Source of the DNA: Luteolibacter algae
Lineage (GTDB): Bacteria; Verrucomicrobiota; Verrucomicrobiia; Verrucomicrobiales; Akkermansiaceae
Assembly (NCBI RefSeq): GCF_042683045.1
Contig: NZ_JBHUIT010000031.1
Location: 372,001 to 436,000, forward strand
Direction: 5' to 3'
DNA: 64,000 nucleotides
Below the pieces are notes generated by a model. The model worked only from the letters and a program-made list of their open reading frames with translations. It was not told where the DNA came from and did not search any database. Both the position numbers and the translations under genes were made by a program. Shown in pieces: positions 1 through 9,011 of the stretch; position 1 is the first letter of the stretch; each line of letters begins with the position of its first letter.

Positions 1-1
1 A

Positions 2-811
2 TCCAACCAAGTCTCCAACCCAACTCTTATCACCGAGGATAATGAGCAGGCGACCATTTCGATTATTGATCGTATTCCTATCATCACTTCCACCTCAACG
101 CCGAGCACTACCGGACAATTAACGGTGACAGAGGAAGTTCGATATAAGATCGACACCTCGGATAAAGCGATTACGGAGGATCCTGATAATCACCGGGAAA
201 TTGGTATATCGATCGCCGTAACTCCCACCCTACTGCCGGATGGCACAGTCCGTATGAAAATGCGTCCGCGCTCCGCCCAAATCACAGGGGAAGTTGTGGG
301 AGTCAGCTTGAATGGGGGAGTCGGCAACCGGTATCCGCGTGTGACAGAATCCATGGTTGAAACACTGGCGCGTATTCCTGATGGAAATTCACTCGTCGTT
401 GGAGGCTTTTACGGGGAAGTTCAGTCAAAAGACAAAACCAAGGTTCCTTTGCTGGGGGATATTCCAATGCTGAATTTCTTTTTCAAGAGTAAGGAAGCCA
501 GCAAGGAGCAAACATCACTCGTATTTATTGTGACGCCGACATCGTATGATCCCGCAGATGTCTCTGCCAACAGCAGAACCAGTAATCTGGTTAAGGGAAA
601 AACCGTGCTGCCTTGCGATTATGATCATATAGATCCTTACAATCCCGGGCCTGCCCACGAGCCAAATCTCAAACGTACAATTCGTGGGATGAAACCTGCG
701 GAAGCTCCTTATTATCCACGCGAGGACGAGTTCCAATCTGCTCCAACCCGAGAGCCTGTGGAAGCGGCCGAGCGCACCAAGCCGAAGTTCAGCCGTGCAC
801 GGCGTCGGTAA
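2..811 (+). CDS. Secretin (GspD/PilQ family), C-terminal part
   Basis: Outer-membrane secretin pore of a type II secretion or type IV pilus-like machine. The reading frame is open from base 2, so the gene starts outside the window; 269 residues are visible. The visible start has the secretin segment NPTLITEDNEQA followed by the IPIITS strand. Further on, the family's C-terminal block appears as LVVGGFYGE, then KVPLLGDIPMLNFFF and FIVTP. After it comes a tail of about 80 residues rich in Pro, Arg and Glu that is not part of the secretin domain. An internal ATG at 125 is not a credible start because the secretin domain begins upstream of it. The gene leads an operon with GspE- and GspF-like genes. 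GspD and PilQ cannot be told apart without the N-terminus. Confidence 0.92.
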   Translation, partial: SNQVSNPTLITEDNEQATISIIDRIPIITSTSTPSTTGQLTVTEEVRYKIDTSDKAITEDPDNHREIGISIAVTPTLLPDGTVRMKMRPRSAQITGEVVGVSLNGGVGNRYPRVTESMVETLARIPDGNSLVVGGFYGEVQSKDKTKVPLLGDIPMLNFFFKSKEASKEQTSLVFIVTPTSYDPADVSANSRTSNLVKGKTVLPCDYDHIDPYNPGPAHEPNLKRTIRGMKPAEAPYYPREDEFQSAPTREPVEAAERTKPKFSRARRR

Positions 812-832
812 TTTCCACTATTCCAGAACTCC

Positions 833-1414
833 ATGAACTCATCTGTATTTCAAGCAGCCCCGGAATTCAGCGCTCGCGCCGAAAGGAAATCCGAAGCTGA
901 ACTTGTGGAAATTTGTCTTGTGCGGACTGCCGAGGCTTTGAGCGCAACAGGTGCGGCCGGAGATCCAGATATTTTCAAAGCTCTGGATCAAGTCCGGAAA
1001 TCCCGGTCTGCGGGAAAGCCAATGGAGTTAATTGAGACTTTGGCCCGTGTGATTGGCCATGAAGAAGAACACATTGCGCCAGTGATCAATAGTTTTAGCG
1101 ATGCGGTTGCTTCGACTTTGCATCCTGTGCCGCCTTCGATTCCATTTGCCAGTAAGCTCATCGCGCCTTCGGCATTTTATGATTCTTTCGAGTCAATGCA
1201 TCGGCTGGGAAAACGCCTTCTGACGCCGGTGATTTTTGCCGAAGATACAGATGCGATAGGGATGGCATCAGTGAATCCGATCGCAGCGGCGATGCTTGGG
1301 GAGGAAATCCATTATATAGTCGGGAAACGTTTCGGAATCCGCCCCTTCATTACGACCGCCCGGATGGATTATGAATCATGGGCGTTTCTCTGTCGCAAAC
1401 ATTTCGAACTGTAA
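833..1414 (+). CDS. Unknown protein of the secretion/pilus operon
   Basis: A 193-residue protein I do not recognise. It lies 21 bases after the secretin gene and 18 bases before the GspE-like gene, so it is almost certainly in the same operon. It has no signal peptide or membrane segment. The first half is acidic and helical, with a GHEEEH motif near residues 83-88; the second half has a mixed hydrophobic pattern ending in a WAFLCRKHFEL tail. The position between secretin and ATPase suggests a cytoplasmic accessory or assembly protein, but this is inference from context only. Confidence 0.75.
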   Translation: MNSSVFQAAPEFSARAERKSEAELVEICLVRTAEALSATGAAGDPDIFKALDQVRKSRSAGKPMELIETLARVIGHEEEHIAPVINSFSDAVASTLHPVPPSIPFASKLIAPSAFYDSFESMHRLGKRLLTPVIFAEDTDAIGMASVNPIAAAMLGEEIHYIVGKRFGIRPFITTARMDYESWAFLCRKHFEL

Positions 1415-1432
1415 TTTTTATATTTAATATCC

Positions 1433-3130
1433 GTGATCGATTTTGATGGCATATCATTCAATGAGTTAATCAGCCGACGCATCATGACCGAGCTTGCCGG
1501 TCACGATCCGGGCTTTGCTGATCTGGACCAAGATCAGGTGCCTAACCGTGTGACCCGCTATAGCTTTATGGCCGCTGTCGCGAAGATCAATGGACTGCCG
1601 TTTTTTCCGAAGGTCGCCGAGTTTTGTGATGCATCTCTGCATACCTATTGCGATGCGACAGTCATGACCCGTGGTTTCTTTGCACCGTTATGTCTATCCG
1701 GAGATAACAAACTGGTGGTGGCGACCGCTAACCCATGGAGCCCCCTTGCGGAAGAGTATCTAGCCCCGCGTTTTCCGAACTTGGAGTTGGTGAAAATCGT
1801 CACATTGGCCTCAGAGATTTCCCGGGCCATTGAGTCCGTGGGGACCAATAGTGGGCCCAGCCGTTCCGATCTGGAGGCGATCGATGTGGAGGATATGGAT
1901 GATGGTATCCATGACTTTGATGTTACGACGGATTATAGCGAGCCAATGGCACAGCTGATCGCGACAGTCATGTCGGATGCGGTCCGGACCCGTGCTTCTG
2001 ATATTCACTTCAAGGTTGAGAAGGAGACATTCTATTACGCCTTCCGGGTGGACGGAGATATCGGTAGGAAAGTGGAGATACCGATGAAGTTAAAAGATCG
2101 GTTGGACGCATTTTTGCTCAATTTGATGAAACTTCCGACGGAAATCCGCAATACGGTGCCGGGGATTTCCGGCCGTTTTACGATTTCTTATTTCCATCGA
2201 CCCATTGATATTCGCTACGAGCGGCATAGAACATACCGCGGTTACCATGTGACGATGCGCTTGCTGGATAAGAGCAACATCAACGTAACTTTGGGAAAAG
2301 GAACCTTGGCCTTTGATGAGGAAACGATGTTCGCGCTCAATAAGGTGATGAAAATTCCTGCAGGGATCATCGTGATGTCCGGCCCGACGGGATCTGGTAA
2401 ATCGACAACGCTCAACGCAATTCTGCGCGAGCTGAACAGACCGGAAGTGAATATCCTGACTCTGGAAAACCCTGTGGAGGACGAAGTTCCCGGTATCACC
2501 CACTGTGACCTGAAAAGTCCTAAAGAGTTCAAGCCGATGATCGCCTCGTTCATGCGATCCGACCCGGACATCATTCTTATGGGTGAGGTTCGGGATTTGG
2601 AATCGGCGGAGCTCGCGATCGAAGCTGCCGTTACCGGGCATAAGGTTTTGACCACGATCCACACCCCCCGGGCTTCCCAAATTATCGAGCGCTTCGAGCA
2701 GCTGGGAATTGAGCGCTGGAAGATCGCTCAAACCCTCAAAGCCGCGTGCGCCCAGCGTCTTGTGAAGTTACTCTGCCCTTATTGCAAGGAGGCCGCGAAT
2801 GGTATCTCGGAGTTGGATAGAAAGACTTTCAGTCTGGATGATTCATGGGCACATGTCTCAATTTTCAAGGCACACGATGACGGGTGTGGAGAATGCCGCA
2901 ATACAGGATACTCCGGCCGGACCGCTATTCTGGAAATCATTCCGATTAGCCCCAAAGTTTCCGATGCATTGTCCAAAGGTGAAATCACTCCCTATGAGCT
3001 GGAGGTAAAAGTCGCGCAGGAAGGGATCTTGCCGAATCTTCGCCGAAGCGGCCTCCGTCTACTGAAAGAAGGAAAAACCGACCTTGCTGCGATCAGTAAG
3101 GTTATCGACATGACATATACAGATGACTAG
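1433..3130 (+). CDS. GspE/PilB-type secretion ATPase
   Basis: Hexameric cytoplasmic ATPase that powers pseudopilus or pilus assembly. The protein has 565 residues, normal for the family. An N-terminal MshEN-like region (about 40-140) is followed by the N2 domain and the C-terminal ATPase. The Walker A motif GPTGSGKSTT is at about residue 317, the Walker B region IILMGEVRD at about 380, and the His box HKVLTTIHT shortly after. A zinc-binding Cys4 pair, CPYC (about 448) and CGEC (about 485), marks GspE/PilB rather than PilT. The start is GTG, with no strong ribosome site visible. The stop overlaps the GspF-like start by 8 bases, suggesting translational coupling. Confidence 0.95.
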   Translation: MIDFDGISFNELISRRIMTELAGHDPGFADLDQDQVPNRVTRYSFMAAVAKINGLPFFPKVAEFCDASLHTYCDATVMTRGFFAPLCLSGDNKLVVATANPWSPLAEEYLAPRFPNLELVKIVTLASEISRAIESVGTNSGPSRSDLEAIDVEDMDDGIHDFDVTTDYSEPMAQLIATVMSDAVRTRASDIHFKVEKETFYYAFRVDGDIGRKVEIPMKLKDRLDAFLLNLMKLPTEIRNTVPGISGRFTISYFHRPIDIRYERHRTYRGYHVTMRLLDKSNINVTLGKGTLAFDEETMFALNKVMKIPAGIIVMSGPTGSGKSTTLNAILRELNRPEVNILTLENPVEDEVPGITHCDLKSPKEFKPMIASFMRSDPDIILMGEVRDLESAELAIEAAVTGHKVLTTIHTPRASQIIERFEQLGIERWKIAQTLKAACAQRLVKLLCPYCKEAANGISELDRKTFSLDDSWAHVSIFKAHDDGCGECRNTGYSGRTAILEIIPISPKVSDALSKGEITPYELEVKVAQEGILPNLRRSGLRLLKEGKTDLAAISKVIDMTYTDD

Positions 3131-4307
3131 TGCCTCCATTCCCTCGAAAACGGCGGCGACTCCGTCTCGTATGAGCCCCCCACCTCAGAAGGCCGGGCTG
3201 GGCAAGCCAAAACAAGGGCCTGAAAAAAAGCAGATCACGTTTTTCAACAGCCCTGGAAAGCCGAAGGAATTTACCAAGAAGGAACAAGTCGACATGTTCC
3301 GTGGTATCGGATCGATGCTGCGAGCGCAGATCAATACCGCCGACGCACTCAAGTATTATACCCAGGGTCTGCAGAATAAGAGCATCGTCGATTCCCTGAA
3401 TGCCGTCAGAGAGGATATCAATGCGGGTATGAATGTTCACGAGGCATTCCGCCGGACCAAGCGCTTCAGCGAAACGATTATCGGCCTGATCCAGGCGGGC
3501 TCGGACGCTGGTCAGTTGCATGAGGCATTCCGTTCTCTTGCGGCCCGACTTACCAGCGAGCTGCATTTCCAGAAAGCGATCAAGAAAGCCACCGTCATGC
3601 CCGGTGTCATCATCGGAGTGCTTACCGGTGCTTTCGTCATTTCACAGGTAAAGATCGTTCCCCAAGTGGAGGAAATGCTCACCGGAGTCGGACAAAAGCC
3701 AGATGGCCTGACGGCGATCTCCTTCAAAGTCAGTCATTTCACCCAAGATACCTGGTGGATCTTTCTCCTGATCGTGATTGGGATTGCGATAGCGATTGTC
3801 CGCTCGAACAAAGTTCGCGAGACGATCCTGGGTATTGCTATGTCCAGATGGCGTCTTTTCCGCCTGCTCATCATGTCCCTGAGACAGATGACTTTTATTT
3901 CAACCATCCGGTTGCTGCACTCGAACGGGATCAACCTTGCCAAATCGATCCGGGTTTCCGCAAACAGTGTGATGGGAACGCCTTTCTACAATGAGCTACG
4001 GGAAGCAGCGGATAAATATGAACACTCTGGTGTGCCGCTTTCGACTGCTTTTGCAAAATACACCTCCGTGGATTCTCAGGTCACCCACATGCTTTCTATC
4101 GGCGAGAAATCGGCATCCCTTGACTCGCAGTTGGATATGCTTACCGAGATGTATGAGGAAGATGCGGAAAATCACATGGCGGCCTTTGCAGCCACAGTCA
4201 ATTTCGTGGTTTTGCTAATAGCCGTTGGTTTGATCGCAGCAGTTTTCGTCGGAACTTTCCTTCCGATCTTCCTGATGGGGCCGAAGATGATGCAAAGCGG
4301 GATCTAG
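3123..4307 (+). CDS. GspF/PilC-type inner-membrane platform protein
   Basis: Polytopic inner-membrane protein that docks the assembly ATPase to the pseudopilus. It has 394 residues, with a Pro/Lys-rich cytoplasmic N-terminus of about 55 residues and two T2SSF domains (about 60-185 and 265-385). Hydrophobic segments lie near residues 158-178, 212-232 and 360-385. The second domain carries the typical pattern GVPLSTAF followed by MLSIGEKSASLDSQL. It overlaps the ATPase gene by 8 bases. It could serve a type II secretion system or a type IV pilus; no pilin gene is present in the window to decide. Confidence 0.93.
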   Translation: MTSASIPSKTAATPSRMSPPPQKAGLGKPKQGPEKKQITFFNSPGKPKEFTKKEQVDMFRGIGSMLRAQINTADALKYYTQGLQNKSIVDSLNAVREDINAGMNVHEAFRRTKRFSETIIGLIQAGSDAGQLHEAFRSLAARLTSELHFQKAIKKATVMPGVIIGVLTGAFVISQVKIVPQVEEMLTGVGQKPDGLTAISFKVSHFTQDTWWIFLLIVIGIAIAIVRSNKVRETILGIAMSRWRLFRLLIMSLRQMTFISTIRLLHSNGINLAKSIRVSANSVMGTPFYNELREAADKYEHSGVPLSTAFAKYTSVDSQVTHMLSIGEKSASLDSQLDMLTEMYEEDAENHMAAFAATVNFVVLLIAVGLIAAVFVGTFLPIFLMGPKMMQSGI

Positions 4308-4356
4308 ATCCTACCGTGGATGGCGCAAGTATCGATGCCTCAATCGTATTTCTTCT

Positions 4357-4770
4357 ATGCAACTCACAAAATTCGACCGCTGGCTAAAAGAGAAGTTCGT
4401 TTACGAAATCCAGATCCTCACGTTGCGCCCGCTGGATAATGTGCCCAAGCATATACGACATATCGAGCTCCCTGAAAAGCCGGGCAGGAGATACAAACAT
4501 CTTTATACGACAGGTCGTGCGAAGGCTGCCAATGAGATGCTTGCGGGATTGAAGGAAAATAACCAGATGTTCACCACCAAGGTTGTCGATAAAAAGGCCT
4601 GGTGGGTGGAATTCGTTGCTCCAAAGGGAAAATCCGTAACCTGGTATTTGGTTTCCGTTTTCCTGATGATGGGCGGGCTTGCTCCGGTAATTATTTGGAT
4701 AAGGGGTCTCCTTCAGAATCCGGAGTTCATGAAAAACATGAAGGAATCGTTGGAGATTCTTAGAGGCTAG
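4357..4770 (+). CDS. Small single-pass membrane protein of the secretion operon
   Basis: A 137-residue protein of unknown family, 49 bases after the GspF-like gene on the same strand. It has a basic, soluble N-terminal part of about 95 residues and one hydrophobic segment at about 97-116 (WYLVSVFLMMGGLAPVIIWI), followed by a short tail. It has no cleavable signal peptide. Its place at the end of the operon suggests a small assembly factor tied to the platform protein; this is inferred from context alone. Confidence 0.7.
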   Translation: MQLTKFDRWLKEKFVYEIQILTLRPLDNVPKHIRHIELPEKPGRRYKHLYTTGRAKAANEMLAGLKENNQMFTTKVVDKKAWWVEFVAPKGKSVTWYLVSVFLMMGGLAPVIIWIRGLLQNPEFMKNMKESLEILRG

Positions 4771-4859
4771 AACCAATCTTGAAACGATGAATTGTCTGTG
4801 GATCGCCATAGGCTTTCGTTTGACGCATCGCTCCGGGGGACCCATCTTATCGGCAGATT

Positions 4860-5345
4860 ATGACAGCGAGTAAACGGGTTCTTTTTGTATGCACTGGCAA
4901 TACCTGCCGCAGTCCCATGGCCGAGGCACTTTTTCGCAAAGCCATTGAAGGGAGAAACGATTATTCGGTAGGTTCGGCAGGCGTGGCCGCATCAAAGGGC
5001 TCACCTTGCAGCCGGGAAACCGCCGAGATTTGCAAGGCGGTGAAAGCACCATTGGCCAATTTCAAGAGCCAGCCGGTTTCGGCCAAGTTATTGGAGGACG
5101 CCACCCATGTTTTCACTATGACAAAAGGACATCTTGCGGTGCTGGAAGAGCATTTCCCGGAGTTTTCCGACAAATACTATCTCGCCTGTGAGTTTGTGGA
5201 TTTACCCGGAAAAGGGCTTGGCGCGGATGTGCCAGACCCAATTGGGATGGGAAAAAGTGCTTATGTCGAAGTGGCGAAAGTCATGGAACAAGCGATCCCG
5301 GCGATCATCGCCTATATTGACCAAACCACACCCCGCAAGGCGTAG
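4860..5345 (+). CDS. Low-molecular-weight protein tyrosine phosphatase family
   Basis: A 161-residue protein with the family's N-terminal phosphate-binding loop CTGNTCRSP (C-x5-R-S, residues 11-19) and the general-acid motif DPIGMG near residue 126. Length and layout match LMW-PTPs, which dephosphorylate protein tyrosine or arginine residues. The related arsenate reductases share the fold but normally have further redox cysteines. The gene is 89 bases past the secretion operon and may be separately transcribed. The substrate is unknown: there is no tyrosine kinase or capsule gene next to it. Confidence 0.9.
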   Translation: MTASKRVLFVCTGNTCRSPMAEALFRKAIEGRNDYSVGSAGVAASKGSPCSRETAEICKAVKAPLANFKSQPVSAKLLEDATHVFTMTKGHLAVLEEHFPEFSDKYYLACEFVDLPGKGLGADVPDPIGMGKSAYVEVAKVMEQAIPAIIAYIDQTTPRKA

Positions 5346-5426
5346 TTGTGGTAGGCAAAAAAAGCTCCACCATCCGAAAAAATCCATCGAAAGGGGAGCC
5401 GGGAGAACTATGATATTCGGTGGAAA

Positions 5427-5867
5427 TCAGATACGTTTTTCTTCGATATCGTATACATCGAACCATACCCGCACGATTTTATCCGCAGGGAGATTGGCGG
5501 GAATGTAATCTTCCAGGAATTCTTGCAAGTCGGGAGACATCTTGCTGATACGTTTATCGCGCATTTTGTTGTTCCACTTGATCACTTCGCTGCGCGATTT
5601 TTGTTTCGCATTTTCTTTGATCCATTCAGAGACCGCAGCGTCATCCGCACCGCTGGAAACAAATTTGCGAAAGGCTTTGAACTTGATGCCTACGAAGTCC
5701 AGCCACACAAGATCCAGCGGGCATCCGGAATGATATTCGCCAGCTGTATTGTTCAGCACGGCGCGGCATTTATCGAGTGCTCTTGCTGCGATGCAATAGC
5801 CGGCGATCGAGGTGTCACGGGGACTACGGGGAAACTCGGTGGTGAGGTCTAATGATGGGATATCCAT
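5427..5867 (-). CDS. DUF5069 domain protein
   Basis: A 146-residue soluble protein. The start LDLTTEFPRSPRD, then GYCIAARALDKCRA, GEYHSGCPLDL and the LDFVGI segment follow the DUF5069 family pattern, which is common in Verrucomicrobia and has no known function. It is convergent with the phosphatase gene and divergent from polX, and stands alone. A second, more diverged DUF5069 protein is encoded at 41328-41765. Confidence 0.8.
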   Translation of the reverse strand: MDIPSLDLTTEFPRSPRDTSIAGYCIAARALDKCRAVLNNTAGEYHSGCPLDLVWLDFVGIKFKAFRKFVSSGADDAAVSEWIKENAKQKSRSEVIKWNNKMRDKRISKMSPDLQEFLEDYIPANLPADKIVRVWFDVYDIEEKRI

Positions 5868-6000
5868 GGCCAGCCAATGTGCCCCAGTTGCAGGATATAT
5901 CCAGATCTTGATTGTGACATTTTCCGGGTGGCCGCGAGCTCTGGGGTATCGTGCTCAGCTCTTGCGTGGTGCGGCTGGGATAGACATATTTTCTCTCAAG

Positions 6001-7734
6001 ATGAATCGGGAAAAAATGGCGGAGGTGCTGGAGAAAATAGCTTTGTTACTGGAGCTAAAGGGGGAAAATCCATTCAAAGTGCGTGCCTACAGGCAGGGGG
6101 CGGAGGTGGTAATGTCTCTGGAGGAGGATATTGTAGGGCTCGCAAAAGCGGACCAACTGAAAGGGATCAAGGGAATTGGCGAAGCGCTGCGGGACAAACT
6201 GGGGGAGCTGGCAAAAACCGGTCGTCTGGAATTTTATGAGAATCTGATAGCGGAGTTTCCCGATACGATTTTTGACTTGTTCGATGTCCAGGGGCTGGGG
6301 CCAAAGAAAATCAAAGCTCTATATGAAGCCCTGGGAGTGGATTCCCTTGAGAAACTTAAGAGGGCCTGTGAAGCAGATGAGGTAGCCAAATTGGCGGGAT
6401 TCGGTGCGAAAACACAGGTTAAGATCCTTGAAGCGATCGCGGCAAACGAGAAGTTCGCGGATCGATTCACTTTGGGGGAAATCAAGCCGATGGTAGAGAA
6501 TATTCTGGATACGCTCAGGCAGCATCCGGAGGTTTCACGAGTCTCGGTTGCGGGATCCTACCGGCGCGCAAAAGAGACGGTGGGCGATCTGGATTTTCTC
6601 GTAGCCACCAGACAGGGTGCCAGAGTTTGCGAAGATTTTACGACGTTACCCGAGGTTGATGCTGTCATCGCATGCGGTGATACCAAAGCTTCGGTTCGTC
6701 TTAAAAACGGTATCCATTGCGATCTCAGAGCGGTGACAAGTGCCGAGTTTCCCTTTGCCCTCCAGTATTTTTCCGGCTCAAAGGAACACAATGTCGCCAT
6801 CAGATCCCTGGCCCTGAAAAAAGGATGGTCGCTCAACGAATACGGGTTGAATCCTACAGATCGAGCCACGGCCAGACCGGAAGTGAATGAGGAAGAGGAT
6901 ATCTATTCAGCTCTGGGGCTTCAGTTCATCGAGCCGGAGCTGCGTGAAAACCGCGGTGAAATCGAAGCTGCGATGGAAAATGCGCTGCCACGATTGGTGG
7001 AGCTAATGAATCTCCGCGGCACATTCCACAATCATACCACCGCTTCCGATGGCCGTGATACCCTAGAAGGCATGGTCGAGGAGGCGATGGAGCTAGGACT
7101 ACAGTATCTGGGAATCTCGGATCACTCGAAATCCTCCGTCTATGCGAATGGTCTGGATGAAGAACGGCTCCTTCAGCAAGTGAAGGCGATTCGCGAACTG
7201 GAGGAAAAACTGGGAGGTTTCCGAATTTTTGCGGGATCTGAAGTGGACATACTCAAAGACGGCAGCCTGGATTTTGGGGACGAAATTTTGGCCAAACTCG
7301 ATTACTGTGTGGCCTCGGTTCATAGTATTTTCAATCTCGATGAAGCGACCATGACGGAGAGGATTTGCCGTGCGATGGAGAACGAGCATGTCACGATGCT
7401 CGGGCATGTGACTGGACGCCTATTGCTGAAACGGGACGCCTATGTGGTGGATCACGCACGGATCATTGATTGTGCGGCGGCGACTGGGACGATCATTGAG
7501 CTGAATTGCAGCCCCATGCGTCTCGATATGGATTGGCGCTGGTGGAAGCGGGCGCGGGATAAAGGAGTTTTGTGCTCGATCAATCCGGATGCGCATTCAC
7601 GGGGAGGATTGCACCATCTCGGTCTGGGGGTGAGAGTCGCCCGCAAAGGCTGGCTGCGGCGTGAGGACGTGCTGAACACCCGGTCTGTGCAGGAGGTGGA
7701 AGAGTTTCTGAAAACTCCGAAAGGCGCAAGATAA
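6001..7734 (+). CDS. polX: DNA polymerase/3'-5' exonuclease PolX
   Basis: Family X DNA polymerase with a C-terminal PHP exonuclease domain, used in gap-filling repair. 577 residues. A helix-hairpin-helix N-terminal region (about 1-130) is followed by the polymerase domain with GSYRRAKETVGDLDF (GS motif and catalytic aspartates, about 184-198), then the PHP domain starting FHNHTTASDG near residue 342 with later metal-site residues. The frame is open upstream to 5812, but that stretch overlaps the divergent DUF5069 gene. The ATG at 6001 gives the family's normal MNREKMAEVLEKIA start. The gene ends just before a bidirectional hairpin terminator. Confidence 0.93.
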   Translation: MNREKMAEVLEKIALLLELKGENPFKVRAYRQGAEVVMSLEEDIVGLAKADQLKGIKGIGEALRDKLGELAKTGRLEFYENLIAEFPDTIFDLFDVQGLGPKKIKALYEALGVDSLEKLKRACEADEVAKLAGFGAKTQVKILEAIAANEKFADRFTLGEIKPMVENILDTLRQHPEVSRVSVAGSYRRAKETVGDLDFLVATRQGARVCEDFTTLPEVDAVIACGDTKASVRLKNGIHCDLRAVTSAEFPFALQYFSGSKEHNVAIRSLALKKGWSLNEYGLNPTDRATARPEVNEEEDIYSALGLQFIEPELRENRGEIEAAMENALPRLVELMNLRGTFHNHTTASDGRDTLEGMVEEAMELGLQYLGISDHSKSSVYANGLDEERLLQQVKAIRELEEKLGGFRIFAGSEVDILKDGSLDFGDEILAKLDYCVASVHSIFNLDEATMTERICRAMENEHVTMLGHVTGRLLLKRDAYVVDHARIIDCAAATGTIIELNCSPMRLDMDWRWWKRARDKGVLCSINPDAHSRGGLHHLGLGVRVARKGWLRREDVLNTRSVQEVEEFLKTPKGAR

Positions 7735-7765
7735 GCTCCTGTCGGCTCGCCGAGAAACGCTCATT

Positions 7766-7801
7766 AAAAAAGGAGAAGAGTATCAAACCCTTCTCCTTTT
7801 T
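7766..7801. terminator. Bidirectional intrinsic terminator between polX and the DAHP synthase gene
   Basis: The arms AAAAAGGAGAAG and CTTCTCCTTTTT (7767-7778 and 7790-7801) form a 12-pair stem with an 11-base loop. T-runs follow the stem on both strands, so it can end transcription of both converging genes. Confidence 0.85.
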
Positions 7802-7825
7802 CGTAAGAATGCATCCGGGAAGTTA

Positions 7826-8893
7826 TCAGGCTTTTGCGCGGCGGTCGCGGACGGCAGCGGCAAGGACTTCCAGAGTTTCCACAGTGTCATCCCAGTTGAT
7901 GCAGGCATCGGTCACGGATTGGCCTCTTGTCAGCTTGCTAAGATCCGGATCAAGTTTTTGGTTTCCTTCGACAAGGTTGGACTCGATCATCACAGAGGTG
8001 ATGGACTTTGAGCCAGCTGCGATTTGCTCTGCTAGATCTTTCGCGACCAATGGTTGGTTACGGTAGTCCTTGTTTGAATTACCATGTGAGCAATCGATCA
8101 TCAGGGAAAGCGGAAGATCCTGTTCACGAAGGATCGATTCCACTGCGGTGATACTTTCCGCCGAATAATTCGGGCCGGACTTGCCACCGCGAAGAATGAG
8201 GTGGCACGAAGGATTGCCTGCAGTGGAGACAATGGCGGACACACCCTGCTTGGTTACCGAAAGGAAATGATGTGGGCGGGAAGCGGATTTGATGGCATCA
8301 AGAGCGATTTGTATGGAACCACCGGTGCCGTTTTTGAAACCGACAGGCATGGACAGGCCGGAAGCCAATTCCCGGTGAATCTGCGATTCTGTCGTGCGGG
8401 CGCCGATAGCACCCCACGAGATAAGATCCGCAATGTATTGCGGGGAGATGGTATCAAGAAACTCAGTGCCGCATGGTAGGCCCATGTTGGAAATCTCCAA
8501 AAGCAGTTTTCTCGCAACGCGGAGACCTTGATTGATATCGAAGGAATCATCCAGCATCGGATCGTTGATCAATCCTTTCCAGCCTACGGTCGTGCGTGGT
8601 TTTTCAAAATAGACCCGCATGATGATGCTGAGGTCTGCCTTGAGGCGCTCCGCTTCACTTTTGAGCTTGGCAGCATACTCGAGCGCTGCCTCGGGATCAT
8701 GAATCGAGCATGGGCCGACGATAACGAGTAAACGGTCATCCTTCAAATTGAGGATGGCATCAGCTTCGTTGCGTGCGTTGTGCACTACAGAAGCAGCTTG
8801 CTCGTTGATCGGTAGGTAATAGGCGAGGACCGCAGGGGAAATAAGCGGGTTGATGCCGGAAATGCGAAGGTCGTCTGTGCGGTGCTTGGTCAC
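7826..8893 (-). CDS. 3-deoxy-7-phosphoheptulonate synthase (class I DAHP synthase)
   Basis: First enzyme of the shikimate pathway: condenses phosphoenolpyruvate with erythrose-4-phosphate. 355 residues, the usual length of AroF/AroG/AroH proteins. Diagnostic motifs are VGPCSIHD (about 58-65), MRVYFEKPRTTVGWKGL (about 90-107) and the metal/substrate motif DCSHGNSNKDY (about 266-276). Which feedback-regulated isozyme it matches cannot be told by eye. It is a single gene with a terminator after it. Confidence 0.95.
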   Translation of the reverse strand: MTKHRTDDLRISGINPLISPAVLAYYLPINEQAASVVHNARNEADAILNLKDDRLLVIVGPCSIHDPEAALEYAAKLKSEAERLKADLSIIMRVYFEKPRTTVGWKGLINDPMLDDSFDINQGLRVARKLLLEISNMGLPCGTEFLDTISPQYIADLISWGAIGARTTESQIHRELASGLSMPVGFKNGTGGSIQIALDAIKSASRPHHFLSVTKQGVSAIVSTAGNPSCHLILRGGKSGPNYSAESITAVESILREQDLPLSLMIDCSHGNSNKDYRNQPLVAKDLAEQIAAGSKSITSVMIESNLVEGNQKLDPDLSKLTRGQSVTDACINWDDTVETLEVLAAAVRDRRAKA

Positions 8894-9011
8894 GGAAGAG
8901 ATGGAAACCTGCCAAGGAAGCGTTGGCTAGTTTTAAGTGTCCCGCATTTGAAGCAAATCGCCCCACTGTGGCCGGTAGGACAATGGGGCGGGATGAGAGA
9001 GCAAGCTGTTG

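Noticed and set aside
2090..2731. 213-codon open frame opposite the GspE-like gene
   Set aside because: Nested inside a gene with intact ATPase motifs; no own features.
5812..6000. 63-codon upstream extension of polX
   Set aside because: Overlaps the divergent DUF5069 gene start and adds residues that do not belong to PolX; ATG 6001 is the natural start.
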